60,344 nucleotides of DNA from Flavobacteriales bacterium (GTDB taxonomy: Bacteria; Bacteroidota; Bacteroidia; Flavobacteriales_E; Vicingaceae). The notes under the pieces were generated by a model that was not told the origin of the DNA, searched no databases, and worked only from the letters and a program-made list of their open reading frames with translations. Position 1 is the stretch's first letter, and every line of letters starts with the position of its first letter. The position numbers and the translations under genes were made by a program. Shown here one piece after another: positions 1-8,627 of the stretch. The DNA lies in assembly GCA_018608405.1 (NCBI GenBank), contig JABAZP010000031.1, positions 12,499 through 72,842 on the forward strand. The letters are read 5' to 3'.

Positions 1-48
1 TAAAGCTAGCCCAATAATTATTTGCCAATGTAATGCTAGTTTCTTCAT
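1..48 (-). CDS. Dicarboxylate/amino-acid:cation symporter, N-terminal fragment cut by window edge
   Basis: Reading leftward from an ATG at 46-48, the 16 available codons give MKKLALHWQIIIGLAL. This is the typical start of Bacteroidetes members of the dicarboxylate/amino acid:cation symporter (DAACS) family: a short basic segment followed by the first membrane helix. The rest lies outside the window. A purine-rich GGAAAG sequence directly precedes the ATG. The identification rests on a very short stretch, so another membrane protein with a similar N-terminus cannot be excluded. Confidence 0.45.
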   Translation of the reverse strand, partial: MKKLALHWQIIIGLAL

Positions 49-88
49 TCTTTCCGTTTTTCTCCCGCTGATTTTCCCAGAAAAAGTT

Positions 89-466
89 TTACAACCCGTT
101 TACTTTTCTAAAAATTCCCTCCGTTATTTTGTCAACGTTAAAATTAACGAGAATAGCTAACTTCAAATTAGTAAGCTTTAAATAAGTAAGAACCTGCTTA
201 TGATGCACATCTGCTAAATGTTCTACTGATTTGATTTCTATTACTACCTTGTTTTCAACTAGTAAATCAAGTCGAAAACCTAATTCTAACTTTTGATCAT
301 CATAAATAACCGGAATAGGAACTTCACTTCGGACCAATAAATTGGCTTTTAGTAACTCGTGCATTAACGCTGCCTGATAAACTGACTCTAGTAAGCCCGG
401 CCCAAGTCCATTATATACATTGAAAATCGCACCTCTTATTTTATATGAAATATCATTTTCAGTCAT
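89..466 (-). CDS. GxxExxY family protein
   Basis: A 125-residue protein of the GxxExxY family, small stand-alone proteins related to the PD-(D/E)XK nuclease fold and common in Bacteroidetes. The signature GLLESVY is at about residues 24-30. It is followed by the core with FRLDLLVENKVVIEIKSVE, where the D and ExK residues match a PD-(D/E)XK-like active site. The length is normal for the family and no domain is missing. The cellular role is unknown; the genes often occur singly in variable positions, consistent with its isolated place here between a transporter and aroC. The upstream spacer carries an inverted repeat (545-606) of the kind that often accompanies these genes. Confidence 0.85.
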   Translation of the reverse strand: MTENDISYKIRGAIFNVYNGLGPGLLESVYQAALMHELLKANLLVRSEVPIPVIYDDQKLELGFRLDLLVENKVVIEIKSVEHLADVHHKQVLTYLKLTNLKLAILVNFNVDKITEGIFRKVNGL

Positions 467-544
467 AACCCATCTTGATTGATTTCTTTTCTATTTCGTC
501 CTGCAGTTGTTGCAGTTTTTACAAATATCTTTTCTATTTTATCT

Positions 545-606
545 CGCAGATAACGCAAATTTTCACATAATTCTTTGCCTTTTCTGCATATCAGCGGTTA
601 TCTGCG
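545..606. repeat. Inverted repeat upstream of the GxxExxY gene
   Basis: CGCAGATAAC at 545-554 is repeated in inverted orientation as GTTATCTGCG at 597-606. The flanking sequence is also partly symmetrical (GCAAATTTT against AAATTTG). It lies in the spacer between the GxxExxY gene start (466) and the aroC stop (624). I recall similar TTATCTGCGAAATTTG-like spacers next to GxxExxY genes in other Bacteroidetes, but this is from memory and was not searched. Confidence 0.55.
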
Positions 607-623
607 AAATTTGTGGGCAACGT

Positions 624-1703
624 TTATATTTTTGAAATTTTACTTCGCAACAAATGATCTACCAAAACCAAGGCGGTCATAGCAGTTACAATTGGAACCG
701 CTCGAGGCACAACACATGCATCGTGTCTTCCTTTTCCTTCAATTTCAGTTGCTTCACCTTGCTTTGTAACACTTGCTTGGTTGCGCATGATGGTGGCAAT
801 AGGCTTGAAGGCAGTTCGAAAATAGATATCTTCTCCGTTTGAAATACCTCCTTGTATACCTCCAGAAAAGTTTGTTTTGGTTCGAATGCCATCGTCCGTT
901 TTCTCAAACTCGTCATTGTGCTGCGACCCTCGCATCTCAGGAGCGCAGAAACCTGAACCGTATTCAAAACCTTTCACAGCATTAATGCTGAGCATTGCTT
1001 TTCCTAAATCTGCATGAAGTTTATCAAAAACTGGCTCGCCTAGACCAACAGGGCAATTTTTTACCAAGGTTTGAATTGCACCACCAACTGTATCTCCTTC
1101 TTTTTTAACTTCCAGAATTAAATCAGACATTTTTTTTGCTATCGCAGCATCTGGGCAACGAACTTCGTTCTCAAATGTTTGAGAGAAATCCATTTCATTA
1201 AACTCATTTAATAAAGTTATGTTGCCAACTTGCTGAACATAAGAGTAAATTTCTACTCCATGCTGTTGTAAAATCAGTTGAGCTATGGATCCTGCCACTA
1301 CTCGACAAGCAGTCTCTCTTGCAGAAGACCTTCCTCCACCTCTATAATCTCGGTTGCCATATTTCTTCTCGTAGGTAAAGTCGGCGTGAGAAGGACGAAA
1401 TTTATCTTGAATGTGGCTGTAATCTTTGGACTTTTGATCTTCGTTTTGAATTTGAAATCCTATAGGCGTGCCCGTCGTTTCTCCTTTAAAAATTCCAGAC
1501 AAAAACTCTACTCGATCAGATTCTTTCCGCTGCGTTGTTAACTTAGATTGACCCGGCCTTCTTCGGTCTAACTCTTTTTGAATAAAATCAAAGTCTAACT
1601 TTAACCCTACAGGACAGCCGTCTATAATTCCACCAATCGCCATACCATGTGATTCTCCAAAAGTGGTTAGTTGAAATATGCGACCAAAGGTATTTCCTGC
1701 CAT
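624..1703 (-). CDS. aroC: Chorismate synthase
   Basis: Catalyses the last shikimate-pathway step, FMN-dependent anti-elimination of phosphate from 5-enolpyruvylshikimate-3-phosphate to chorismate, in the cytoplasm. The 359-residue product starts [20 protein letters not shown], the family signature with the catalytic His of GESHG, and contains the conserved [13 protein letters not shown] and Gly-rich GGISNGEDI segments. A longer reading from 1751 adds 16 non-homologous residues. I reject it because homology begins at 1703 and the likely promoter box (1757-1764) would put the transcript start about at 1750. It is a single gene, convergent with the GxxExxY gene and divergent from the YebC gene. 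Confidence 0.96.
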   Translation of the reverse strand: MAGNTFGRIFQLTTFGESHGMAIGGIIDGCPVGLKLDFDFIQKELDRRRPGQSKLTTQRKESDRVEFLSGIFKGETTGTPIGFQIQNEDQKSKDYSHIQDKFRPSHADFTYEKKYGNRDYRGGGRSSARETACRVVAGSIAQLILQQHGVEIYSYVQQVGNITLLNEFNEMDFSQTFENEVRCPDAAIAKKMSDLILEVKKEGDTVGGAIQTLVKNCPVGLGEPVFDKLHADLGKAMLSINAVKGFEYGSGFCAPEMRGSQHNDEFEKTDDGIRTKTNFSGGIQGGISNGEDIYFRTAFKPIATIMRNQASVTKQGEATEIEGKGRHDACVVPRAVPIVTAMTALVLVDHLLRSKISKI

Positions 1704-1756
1704 GAAAACAAAAATAGCTTTTTTGAACGGCTTAATGACTCCCTTTCGCACAATTC

Positions 1757-1764
1757 CAAAGGTA
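1757..1764 (-). promoter_or_regulatory. -7 box for aroC
   Basis: The plus-strand sequence CAAAGGTA reads TACCTTTG on the minus strand, an exact match to the Bacteroidetes -7 consensus TAnnTTTG. It lies about 54 bases before the aroC start at 1703, so a short leader is expected. No clear -33 TTG is evident. Confidence 0.5.
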
Positions 1765-1795
1765 TTTTAAATGAAAAATGATTTTACTAAAAGAA

Positions 1796-1803
1796 TAACT
1801 TTG
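1796..1803 (+). promoter_or_regulatory. -7 box for the YebC-family gene
   Basis: TAACTTTG matches TAnnTTTG and lies 35 bases before the ATG at 1839. It is divergent from the aroC promoter 32 bases away. Confidence 0.45.
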
Positions 1804-1838
1804 AGTTAATTTACATTTCAATTTTACAATGAGAAAAT

Positions 1839-2549
1839 ATGGGAAGAGCGTTTGAATACCGAAGAGCAGCAAAAGAGAAACGTTGGGATAAAATGTCAAA
1901 GGTGTTTCCGAAGTTGGCTAAGAAAATCACCTTAGCTGCAAAGGAAGGGGGAATGGATCCTGAAACCAATGCAGCTCTCAGAACTGCCATTCAAAATGCC
2001 AAGGGCGAAAATATGCCCAAAGACAATATTGACAATGCCATTAAAAGAGCTGAGGCAAAAGATTTGGCTTCTTTTGAAGAAGTAAACTACGAAGGGAAGG
2101 GACCACATGGAGTGCAAGTTTTTGTAGAATGCGCTACAGATAACACAACCAGAACTGTAGCAGATGTAAAATCTTACTTTAATAAAGCAGGAGGTGCGAT
2201 CGTGCCAACGGGTTCTCTCGAATACATGTTTAATCGCCGTGCAGTAGTAGAGTTTGAACTTACAGAGGGCCTAGATCCTGAAGAATTAGAACTAGAATTA
2301 ATCGATGCCGGATTAGAAGAAATTGAAGTAGACGAAACCACTGCCTATGCCTATGCTGCATGGACGGATTTTGGAACACTGACTTCGGCTTTCGAAGAAA
2401 AAGGAATTGAAGTCACCAAAGCAGACCTTCAGCGTTTTCCAACCTCTCCAGTAGAGTTTGATGATGAACAGATGAAAGACATCGACAAGATGTTAGACAA
2501 GCTCGAAGATAACGACGACGTTCAAGCGGTATACACCAACATCGCTTAA
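1839..2549 (+). CDS. YebC/PmpR family regulatory protein (TACO1-like)
   Basis: A 236-residue member of the YebC family. The characteristic N-terminus [20 protein letters not shown] is followed by [20 protein letters not shown], then the central [19 protein letters not shown] block typical of the family, and an acidic C-terminal alpha/beta part. Family members have been described as DNA-binding regulators (PmpR). More recent work links bacterial YebC and mitochondrial TACO1 to translation of proline-rich stretches, so the name regulator is uncertain. Length is normal. It is monocistronic, ending at a strong hairpin terminator. Confidence 0.93.
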   Translation: MGRAFEYRRAAKEKRWDKMSKVFPKLAKKITLAAKEGGMDPETNAALRTAIQNAKGENMPKDNIDNAIKRAEAKDLASFEEVNYEGKGPHGVQVFVECATDNTTRTVADVKSYFNKAGGAIVPTGSLEYMFNRRAVVEFELTEGLDPEELELELIDAGLEEIEVDETTAYAYAAWTDFGTLTSAFEEKGIEVTKADLQRFPTSPVEFDDEQMKDIDKMLDKLEDNDDVQAVYTNIA

Positions 2550-2553
2550 AATT

Positions 2554-2579
2554 AAAGCCACTTCAACGTGGCTTTTTTT
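2554..2579 (+). terminator. Rho-independent terminator after the YebC-family gene
   Basis: Perfect 8-bp stem AAAGCCAC / GTGGCTTT with a six-base loop, followed by a run of T. It starts five bases after the stop codon. Confidence 0.85.
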
Positions 2580-2592
2580 ATGTTCCATTTTG

Positions 2593-2600
2593 TAAGTTTG
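2593..2600 (+). promoter_or_regulatory. -7 box for the hut genes
   Basis: TAAGTTTG fits TAnnTTTG and ends 19 bases before the hutI ATG at 2620. It is placed between the preceding terminator and the first hut gene, so it probably drives hutI-hutG. Confidence 0.5.
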
Positions 2601-2619
2601 AATAAATACTAAATTACCC

Positions 2620-3843
2620 ATGCTGATTAAAAACATCAAATCACTTCTCCAAACAAGCGCTTCGGAAAAAGCCCTTCGTGGCAAACACATGTCAGAATTA
2701 AAAAGCATTCAAAATGCATGGTTGCTAATTGAAAACGATACCATTAAGAACTTCGGCAGCATGAATTCTTGCCCTAAATATGACGGAGACATTATTGATG
2801 GCTCGGGTAGAATGGTTTTGCCAACATGGTGTGATTCACATACCCACTTGGTATTTGCAACTAGTAGAGAAGAGGAATTTGAAATGCGCTTAAAAGGGAA
2901 AAGCTACCAAGAGATTGCTGAAGCTGGCGGCGGAATTTTGAACTCCGCTAAAAAACTACAAAACACTTCTGAAGACGAACTTTTCGAATCAGCTTGGGAA
3001 CGATTGAATGAGGTTATAAAAATGGGAACAGGGGCCATTGAAATTAAAAGTGGTTATGGCCTTTCAGTGGAAGGTGAATTAAAGATGCTTCGAGTAATTC
3101 AACGCTTAAAAGAAAAGAGTCCCATCCCGATAAAGGCTAATTTTTTAGGAGCTCACTCCTACCCTACTGAATATAAAGACAACCACCAAGGATATATTGA
3201 TTTGATTGTAAATGAAATGTTACCACAAATTGCGAAAGAAGGGTTGGCAGATTACATTGACGCCTTTTGCGAAAAAGTTGCATTTTCAGTTGCTGAAACG
3301 GAGCAAATTATTGTAGCGGGAGCTAAATATGGTCTAAAAGCCAAAATTCACACGAACCAATTTAATTGTATGGGAGGCATTGAACTATGCGTTAAGCACA
3401 ATGCACTATCAGTAGATCATTTGGAAGTGGTAAATGATAAAGAAATTGAATATCTAAAAGGTTCTGAGACTGTTGCAACCTTATTACCTTCAGCACCATT
3501 CTTTTTAAGTGACCCGTATCAACCAGGAAGAAAATTAATAGACGAAGGAGTGGCCGTTGCCTTAGCCTCTGATTACAATCCGGGTTCATCCCCTTCTGGC
3601 AACATGAATTTTGTAGTTTCATTGGCTTGCGTAAAATTAAAGATGACACCTGCAGAGGCAATAAATGCAGCCACTATTAACGGTGCATTTGCTATGGAGT
3701 TAGAACAAGATTACGGAAGCATTGCTATTGGAAAAAAGGCTAATTTCATTATCACTAAACCAATTAATTCAGCTGCATTCATCCCTTACTCTTTCGGGAA
3801 AGATACAATTGACCAAGTCGTTATAAATGGAAAAAGAATTTAA
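2620..3843 (+). CDS. hutI: Imidazolonepropionase
   Basis: Third step of histidine degradation: hydrolyses 4-imidazolone-5-propionate to N-formimino-L-glutamate. The 407-residue protein has the metal-dependent amidohydrolase layout: a short N-terminal beta segment, metal-binding HTH at residues 74-76 in CDSHTHLVF, then AGGGILNSA, the second histidine in IHTNQFN, VDHLE, and the ASDYNPGSSPS loop carrying the last metal ligand and substrate contacts. Length matches the family. The next gene, hutG, overlaps its 3' end by 17 bases, so the two are co-transcribed. hutH and hutU are not in this window. Confidence 0.96.
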   Translation: MLIKNIKSLLQTSASEKALRGKHMSELKSIQNAWLLIENDTIKNFGSMNSCPKYDGDIIDGSGRMVLPTWCDSHTHLVFATSREEEFEMRLKGKSYQEIAEAGGGILNSAKKLQNTSEDELFESAWERLNEVIKMGTGAIEIKSGYGLSVEGELKMLRVIQRLKEKSPIPIKANFLGAHSYPTEYKDNHQGYIDLIVNEMLPQIAKEGLADYIDAFCEKVAFSVAETEQIIVAGAKYGLKAKIHTNQFNCMGGIELCVKHNALSVDHLEVVNDKEIEYLKGSETVATLLPSAPFFLSDPYQPGRKLIDEGVAVALASDYNPGSSPSGNMNFVVSLACVKLKMTPAEAINAATINGAFAMELEQDYGSIAIGKKANFIITKPINSAAFIPYSFGKDTIDQVVINGKRI

Positions 3844-4840
3844 TCCCAATCTTCAATTATTGTCATCAGAAGACATTTCGAAAATTTGCTCCTTACGAGA
3901 AGGGGAGAAAAAAATTGGCGAAAGCATGTTTGCAGGCAGCAACTTTTTAGATCAATCGTTTAAGGATTGCCCGGCTAAATTTGTTGTTTTTGGAATTCCT
4001 GAAGATGTAGGACCACTTGCTAATTGCGGACGAGGAGGAGCTGACTCGGCATGGAAAGCCTTTTTACCAAAGTTTGTCAACCTTCAAGAAAGTAACCTTC
4101 TAAAGGGTTCTGATGTGCTCTTACTAGGTTCGTTTGATTTTAAAAAATTAGACGGCTATGAATTTGGCAGCTTAAAACACTTGAGAGAGGTGGTTGGACA
4201 AATTGATGAGGCCGTTTCTGACCTAACGGGACAAATCACAAAGTCAGGAAAAATGCCGATAGTAATTGGCGGCGGACATAACAACTCCTATGGTTTATTA
4301 AAAGGGACCTCAAAGGGCTTAGGCTGTTCTGTTAATTGCATTAATCTAGACCCACACGCAGACTACAGAGCTTTAGAAGGTCGACATTCAGGAAATGGAT
4401 TTTCTTACGCCAAGGATCGTGGTTATTTAGAAAAATACTCCATAGTAGCCCTTCATGAAAATTACAATTCGCAAGAAATGCTGAATCGCATGGAGTTGGA
4501 CTTAGTCGACTACTCCACCTATGAAGCGATCTTTCTTCGTGAAGAAATTGACTATTTAGATGCGGTGAACATTAGTTTGACCTTTGTTGGTGAAGCTCCA
4601 TTTGGAGTTGAGTTGGATTGTGATGCCATTGAAAACTTCCCTTCTTCTGCACAGAGTCCAAGTGGAATAAGCAGTTTACAAGCAAGACAATACGTGCATC
4701 ATGCAGCACGTTTACCAAATGCTCGATATTTGCACTTGCCAGAAGCTGCTCCTTCATTGGTGGAGGGTTCAGGACCTCAAGTTGGTAAAATGCTAAGCTA
4801 TTTGGTGAGCGACTTCATAAAAGCGAAAAGTCAATTTTAA
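3827..4840 (+). CDS. hutG: Formimidoylglutamase (arginase/ureohydrolase family)
   Basis: A 337-residue ureohydrolase-fold protein, assigned to hydrolysis of N-formimino-L-glutamate to glutamate and formamide from its family and its overlap with hutI. Arginase-type manganese motifs are visible: GGGHNNSYG, LDPHADYRALEG (the DxHxD cluster), and LDCDAIENFPSSAQS, matching the third metal cluster. The first cluster reads GGGHN where most ureohydrolases have GGGHD/E, which is seen in this Bacteroidetes subgroup. Agmatinase or arginase activity is possible from the fold alone, but the gene context argues against it. Confidence 0.85.
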   Translation: MEKEFNPNLQLLSSEDISKICSLREGEKKIGESMFAGSNFLDQSFKDCPAKFVVFGIPEDVGPLANCGRGGADSAWKAFLPKFVNLQESNLLKGSDVLLLGSFDFKKLDGYEFGSLKHLREVVGQIDEAVSDLTGQITKSGKMPIVIGGGHNNSYGLLKGTSKGLGCSVNCINLDPHADYRALEGRHSGNGFSYAKDRGYLEKYSIVALHENYNSQEMLNRMELDLVDYSTYEAIFLREEIDYLDAVNISLTFVGEAPFGVELDCDAIENFPSSAQSPSGISSLQARQYVHHAARLPNARYLHLPEAAPSLVEGSGPQVGKMLSYLVSDFIKAKSQF

Positions 4841-5001
4841 ATTTCAAATCTGAGAATTACGAATCTTGACCTCATAATCACATGGGGAAGCCTATAGATT
4901 CCTAGGCAGAAAAAATATGCAAGTAAACTTCAAAAAGACTTGGTTCGCTTACATTAACATTTCGTAATTTAAAATTTCGTAATTCGTAATTCCTAAACCA
5001 A
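4841..5001. repeat. Intergenic stretch with AATTCGTAATT-type repeats
   Basis: The hutG-ftcD spacer contains AATTACGAAT near 4856 and, near 4968-4992, TTCGTAATTT, TTTCGTAATTC and GTAATTCC in opposite orientation. A very similar stretch precedes trkA near 45375-45395. Such AT-rich repeats are frequent in Bacteroidetes spacers. No gene or clear terminator is seen. Confidence 0.45.
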
Positions 5002-5991
5002 TTGAAAATTGTAGAATGCATCCCTAATTTCTCTGAAGGAGTTAATCCTCAAACGTTAGCTGCAATTGCTTTTGCAATTCAGTCAGTTGATGGAGTTAAG
5101 TTATTGCATCAAGATTCTGGAGTAACTGCAAACAGAACCGTATTTACGTATGCAGGAGAGGTAGAAGCTGTATTTAAGGCTACGTATAATGCTATTCAGG
5201 TGGCAACCGAAACCATAGATATGCAAGCACAACAAGGAGAGCACCCCAGAATTGGTGCTTGTGATGTTTGTCCATTTGTTCCCATTTCAGGAATTACTAT
5301 GGATGAGTTCATTGAAAAGGTCGACGTTTTTGCGCAAAAGGTTTCCAATGAATTAGATGTTCCTGTTTTTTTATACGAGGAGTCAGCGAGAAAGGAATCT
5401 AGAAGAAACTTAGCAAGGCATAGAATTGGAGGGTACGAACAATTAGAGAATCGGATTAACTCTAAAAAGTGGTTACCTGACTTTGGAAAATTCAACGCCA
5501 AAAGTGGAGGAATCGTAATGGGCGTTCGCAACTTTTTGGTGGCATATAACATTAATTTAAATACGAAAGATGCTACAATAGCACAAGAAATTGCTTTCGA
5601 CCTAAGGGAAATGGGCAGGCCTATTGAAAAAGGAAAAACCATTTACAAACCTGGATTGCTTAAGAAAGTAAAAGCGATTGGCTGGTACATTGAAGATTTT
5701 CAAATAGCACAAGTATCCATCAATTTAACCGACTACAAAACCACTAGTTTACATCAGGTTTTTGAGACCACAAAGCAGCTAGCCAAAAAATACGGAGTTA
5801 AAGTGACAGGGTCCGAGTTAATCGGTTTGGTGCCAAAAGAAGCATTGCTAACAACTGGAATAATTTATGCCAATAATAGCGTGTTGGAAGAACAAGAATG
5901 CATTGAATTAGCCGTTAGTAAACTAGGCTTATCTGAACTATTGCCATTTAAACCCGATTTACGAGTGTTAGAGTACATAATGAATGCATAA
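5002..5991 (+). CDS. ftcD: Glutamate formimidoyltransferase
   Basis: Transfers the formimino group of N-formimino-glutamate to tetrahydrofolate, an alternative to the hydrolytic HutG route. The 329 residues begin MKIVECIPNFSEG, with the Asn-Phe-Ser-Glu-Gly signature of the FTCD N-terminal subdomain, and include GEHPRIGACDVCPFVPI with the catalytic-region His. The C-terminal subdomain follows, ending GLSELLPFKPD. It has only the transferase domain; the cyclodeaminase domain of the animal enzyme is absent. The start codon is TTG at 5002, fixed by homology of the first residues. It lies 161 bases after hutG and may have its own promoter. Confidence 0.93.
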   Translation: MKIVECIPNFSEGVNPQTLAAIAFAIQSVDGVKLLHQDSGVTANRTVFTYAGEVEAVFKATYNAIQVATETIDMQAQQGEHPRIGACDVCPFVPISGITMDEFIEKVDVFAQKVSNELDVPVFLYEESARKESRRNLARHRIGGYEQLENRINSKKWLPDFGKFNAKSGGIVMGVRNFLVAYNINLNTKDATIAQEIAFDLREMGRPIEKGKTIYKPGLLKKVKAIGWYIEDFQIAQVSINLTDYKTTSLHQVFETTKQLAKKYGVKVTGSELIGLVPKEALLTTGIIYANNSVLEEQECIELAVSKLGLSELLPFKPDLRVLEYIMNA

Positions 5992-6000
5992 TTTTCCCGT

Positions 6001-6402
6001 ATGAGTAAGTCATCGTCCTCTTTTTTTATCCAACTGATTTACTTCTTTCCTATTCAGCTAATTTTTGTGCATGTCAAGAAAAGCCAGCAATTGCTTTTTT
6101 TCTGGATTATGTTGTTTCTTACGATTTTCGGGAAACTAGGTTTAAAGTATGGCATTCCATACCTTTTTCTAGCACCAGAATATTTAGGAGAATTAAGCTT
6201 TGCAAGCTACTTTATTGTTGGTTTTGCTATTGGGGGGTTTGTAACAGCATTTAACCTTTCAAGTTACATCATGAATGGTTTTCGATTTCCATTTTTAGCC
6301 ACGTTGTCTAAACCATTTTTCAAATACAGTTTGAACAATGCGACCCTACCAACCTTATTTATTGCTTGTTACATTTACCTGACATCAACCTTTTTTGCAT
6401 GA
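6001..6402 (+). CDS. N-terminal membrane part of a frameshifted patatin-like phospholipase
   Basis: 133 residues with three or four hydrophobic segments (about 8-24, 32-47, 62-85, 108-128) and no soluble domain. It ends at a TGA just after a run of six T (6391-6396). Dropping one T gives ACC TTT TTG CAT GAA, which continues directly into the reading frame of the next feature. Together the pieces make one protein of about 733 residues, the usual size of Bacteroidetes patatin-like phospholipases with a multi-helix N-terminus. I therefore read this as the 5' piece of a broken gene rather than an independent one. It starts ten bases after ftcD. Confidence 0.75.
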   Translation: MSKSSSSFFIQLIYFFPIQLIFVHVKKSQQLLFFWIMLFLTIFGKLGLKYGIPYLFLAPEYLGELSFASYFIVGFAIGGFVTAFNLSSYIMNGFRFPFLATLSKPFFKYSLNNATLPTLFIACYIYLTSTFFA

Positions 6403-8200
6403 AAACGAAGGCTTTGAAAGCGTTGAAATTCTAATTCGAATAATTGGGTTCTTGTTTGGGTACATCTTGTTTACTGCTAGTTCTACACTTTATTTTTTGG
6501 CGACAAACAAAGATTTTGAAAAACTCTTTGGCAAAGAAATCGCTAAAGTGTTAGCGTTGGGAGGAAAAGAAGATCAGCCCACCAATTCTTTGCTTGAAAA
6601 AAAGAATCAATTTTGGTACAAAGATGATGGAGGTAAATCTTGGCGTATTGAAAGTTATTTGAATGCAAAATTTCGAATAAAAGCAACCAGGCCGGCAGCT
6701 CACTACGATCAAGACATGCTTTCGCAAGTGTTTCGTCAAAACCATGTTAATGCCTCACTATTTCAACTTACTATAGTAGGATCCATTTTAATTTTAGGAA
6801 CGTTTAGAAGCTTCGAGGCGCTTGTAATACCCGCTGGTGCAAGCATCATATTACTTTTGACTATTTTACTTATGCTCAGTTCTGCTATTCGTTCATGGAC
6901 TAAAGGATGGACCATAGTGATTATCATAGCTGTTCTATTTGGACTGAATCAACTTACTAAAAATGACAATAAGTATTTTGAGAGCAAGGCATATGGAATG
7001 ACCTACAAAGAAGTGGTTGATTACTCTGAGAGCTTTATTAAGCCAAGCAAAAAAGAAGTTGAACACGATATAAGCTTAGCCATTGAACGACTTGAAAATT
7101 GGAAAAAACAAACCGGACAGGAAAAACCAATTGCCGTTTTCGTTGCAACAAGTGGAGGAGGTTCTAGAGCTTCTATGTGGTCCTTTTTAGCCATGCAACA
7201 CTTAAACGATAGAACAAATGGGGCTTTAATGAGGCACATGAATTTAGGTACCGGATCTTCAGGAGGAATGATTGGTTTAGCCTATTTCAGGGAGCTTTAC
7301 ATTCAAAATATCAGCACTGAAGACAAGGTGATGGACATGGGTAAGGATATTTTGAACCCAGTTATTTTCAACTTAGCGGTGAACGACCTTTTAATTAGGA
7401 GTCACAAATTTGAGCAAAACGGAGAATTGCATTGGAAAGATAGAGGCTATATTTTCGAGAAGCAGTTACACCAAAACACGGATTCAGTATTGGTTAAAAA
7501 ATTAGGCGACTACAGGAATCTAGAATTAAGTGCTGGAGCTCCCAGTCTCATCTTAACTCCTTCAATTCTCAACGACAGTAGAAGGCTTGTCGTTTCCAAC
7601 TTCCCCCTTCGATTTTTATGCACCAACAATAATGAGAATGTTGATTTTCAAAGTTTCTTTTCTGAAAACGACCCAAACGAAGTGAATTATGCCACGTTAC
7701 TTCGAACAAATTCTTCTTTCCCTTACGTTTTGCCTTCCGTCAGCTTGCCTACGAAACCTCAAATTGAAGTTTTTGACTCCGGTTTAAAGGATAATTTTGG
7801 TATGAAAACGACTGTAAATTATATTAACCAATTAAAGGATTGGTTTGAGGAGAATACCTCTCAACTTGTGATACTACAAATCAAAGACGGGTTAAACACA
7901 AGAAATAAAACGAAAAGTAAATCACAAAGTATTTTAAGCGAATTATTAAGTCCCTTTGGTAGTTTATACGGCAACTGGTTTGATGTTCAGAAATACAACC
8001 ATGACGAACTATTGCATTTTTTAAGAGAAGGCTATGGCGGAAAAATAAACGTGCTAGAATATAATCTTAATAAAAGTGAAGGTCACTACATTTCTTTAAG
8101 TTGGCATTTAAATTCAAAGGAAAAGCAACAAATATTAAATTCTGTATTTTTAAAAGAGAATTTAGAAACAGAGGAAAGTCTGAAAACCCTTTTAAATTAA
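6395..8200 (+). CDS. Patatin-like phospholipase, catalytic part of a frameshifted gene
   Basis: The 601-residue reading frame, opened by an artefactual TTG, holds further membrane helices (about 13-35, 118-140, 147-185) and then a patatin domain. That domain has the oxyanion Gly-rich loop TSGGGSRASMW, the nucleophile elbow GTGSSGG (GxSxG) and a FDSGLKDNFG segment giving the Asp of the Ser-Asp dyad. It is expected to hydrolyse acyl esters of membrane lipids while anchored in the inner membrane. The frame is +1 relative to the upstream piece, matching one extra T at 6391-6396. Homology seems continuous across the junction. Whether the gene is dead, rescued by slippage, or a sequencing error is open. 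Confidence 0.85.
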   Translation: MHENEGFESVEILIRIIGFLFGYILFTASSTLYFLATNKDFEKLFGKEIAKVLALGGKEDQPTNSLLEKKNQFWYKDDGGKSWRIESYLNAKFRIKATRPAAHYDQDMLSQVFRQNHVNASLFQLTIVGSILILGTFRSFEALVIPAGASIILLLTILLMLSSAIRSWTKGWTIVIIIAVLFGLNQLTKNDNKYFESKAYGMTYKEVVDYSESFIKPSKKEVEHDISLAIERLENWKKQTGQEKPIAVFVATSGGGSRASMWSFLAMQHLNDRTNGALMRHMNLGTGSSGGMIGLAYFRELYIQNISTEDKVMDMGKDILNPVIFNLAVNDLLIRSHKFEQNGELHWKDRGYIFEKQLHQNTDSVLVKKLGDYRNLELSAGAPSLILTPSILNDSRRLVVSNFPLRFLCTNNNENVDFQSFFSENDPNEVNYATLLRTNSSFPYVLPSVSLPTKPQIEVFDSGLKDNFGMKTTVNYINQLKDWFEENTSQLVILQIKDGLNTRNKTKSKSQSILSELLSPFGSLYGNWFDVQKYNHDELLHFLREGYGGKINVLEYNLNKSEGHYISLSWHLNSKEKQQILNSVFLKENLETEESLKTLLN

Positions 8201-8205
8201 GAATT

Positions 8206-8436
8206 ATGAAAAAGATAAAAATTGTGTTCGCTTTTGCCATATTCGTTGTATTTACATCCTGCAATGAAAAGACAAAGAAAGAGTATCATGCTGAACACAA
8301 TAATTTTAAAGTAGAAATAGAGCAGATGAAAACCAAGCTAGAACCTACTGAAGCGCAACTATTAAATGTTAGTGCTGAGTTATCTGAATTGAGAAATGAG
8401 TTGAAGACAGATACAACCACTGCCGATTCTGAATAA
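8206..8436 (+). CDS. Small lipoprotein with helical tail
   Basis: A 76-residue protein starting MKKIKIVFAFAIFVVFTSC. It has a basic start, a hydrophobic segment and a lipobox FTSC, so it should be a lipoprotein anchored through the Cys at residue 19. The mature part is short, charged and heptad-like (EQMKTKLEPTEAQLLNVSAE), suggesting a coiled coil. I chose the ATG at 8206 because the longer frame from 8101 runs inside the phospholipase gene. It lies five bases after that gene's stop, so the two are probably co-transcribed. Function unknown. Confidence 0.75.
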   Translation: MKKIKIVFAFAIFVVFTSCNEKTKKEYHAEHNNFKVEIEQMKTKLEPTEAQLLNVSAELSELRNELKTDTTTADSE

Positions 8437-8603
8437 TCAAAAAAGAGTTCATTTTCCTTACCAGAAAAATGATTTTTTCACTAGAAGCATTGAAGTGAGC
8501 CTAATTCGTGCTTCGCTAAATTTCAATTTGAGACAGATTATCCAATTTAGTTACATAGTAGTAAATATCACATTTTTTACAACCATATGTTATTTCATCG
8601 GTT

Positions 8604-8611
8604 TACCTTTG
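8604..8611 (+). promoter_or_regulatory. -7 box for ribBA
   Basis: TACCTTTG, an exact TAnnTTTG match, 16 bases before the ribBA ATG. The 190-base spacer upstream shows no recognisable FMN riboswitch. Confidence 0.6.
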
Positions 8612-8627
8612 TACAAAACAATCACAC

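Noticed and set aside
1704..1751. Longer aroC start at 1751
   Set aside because: The extra 16 residues precede the invariant chorismate synthase N-terminus, and the likely transcript start lies at about the same position.
8437..8627. FMN riboswitch in front of ribBA
   Set aside because: No RFN-element core sequences are recognisable; only a -7 box is seen.
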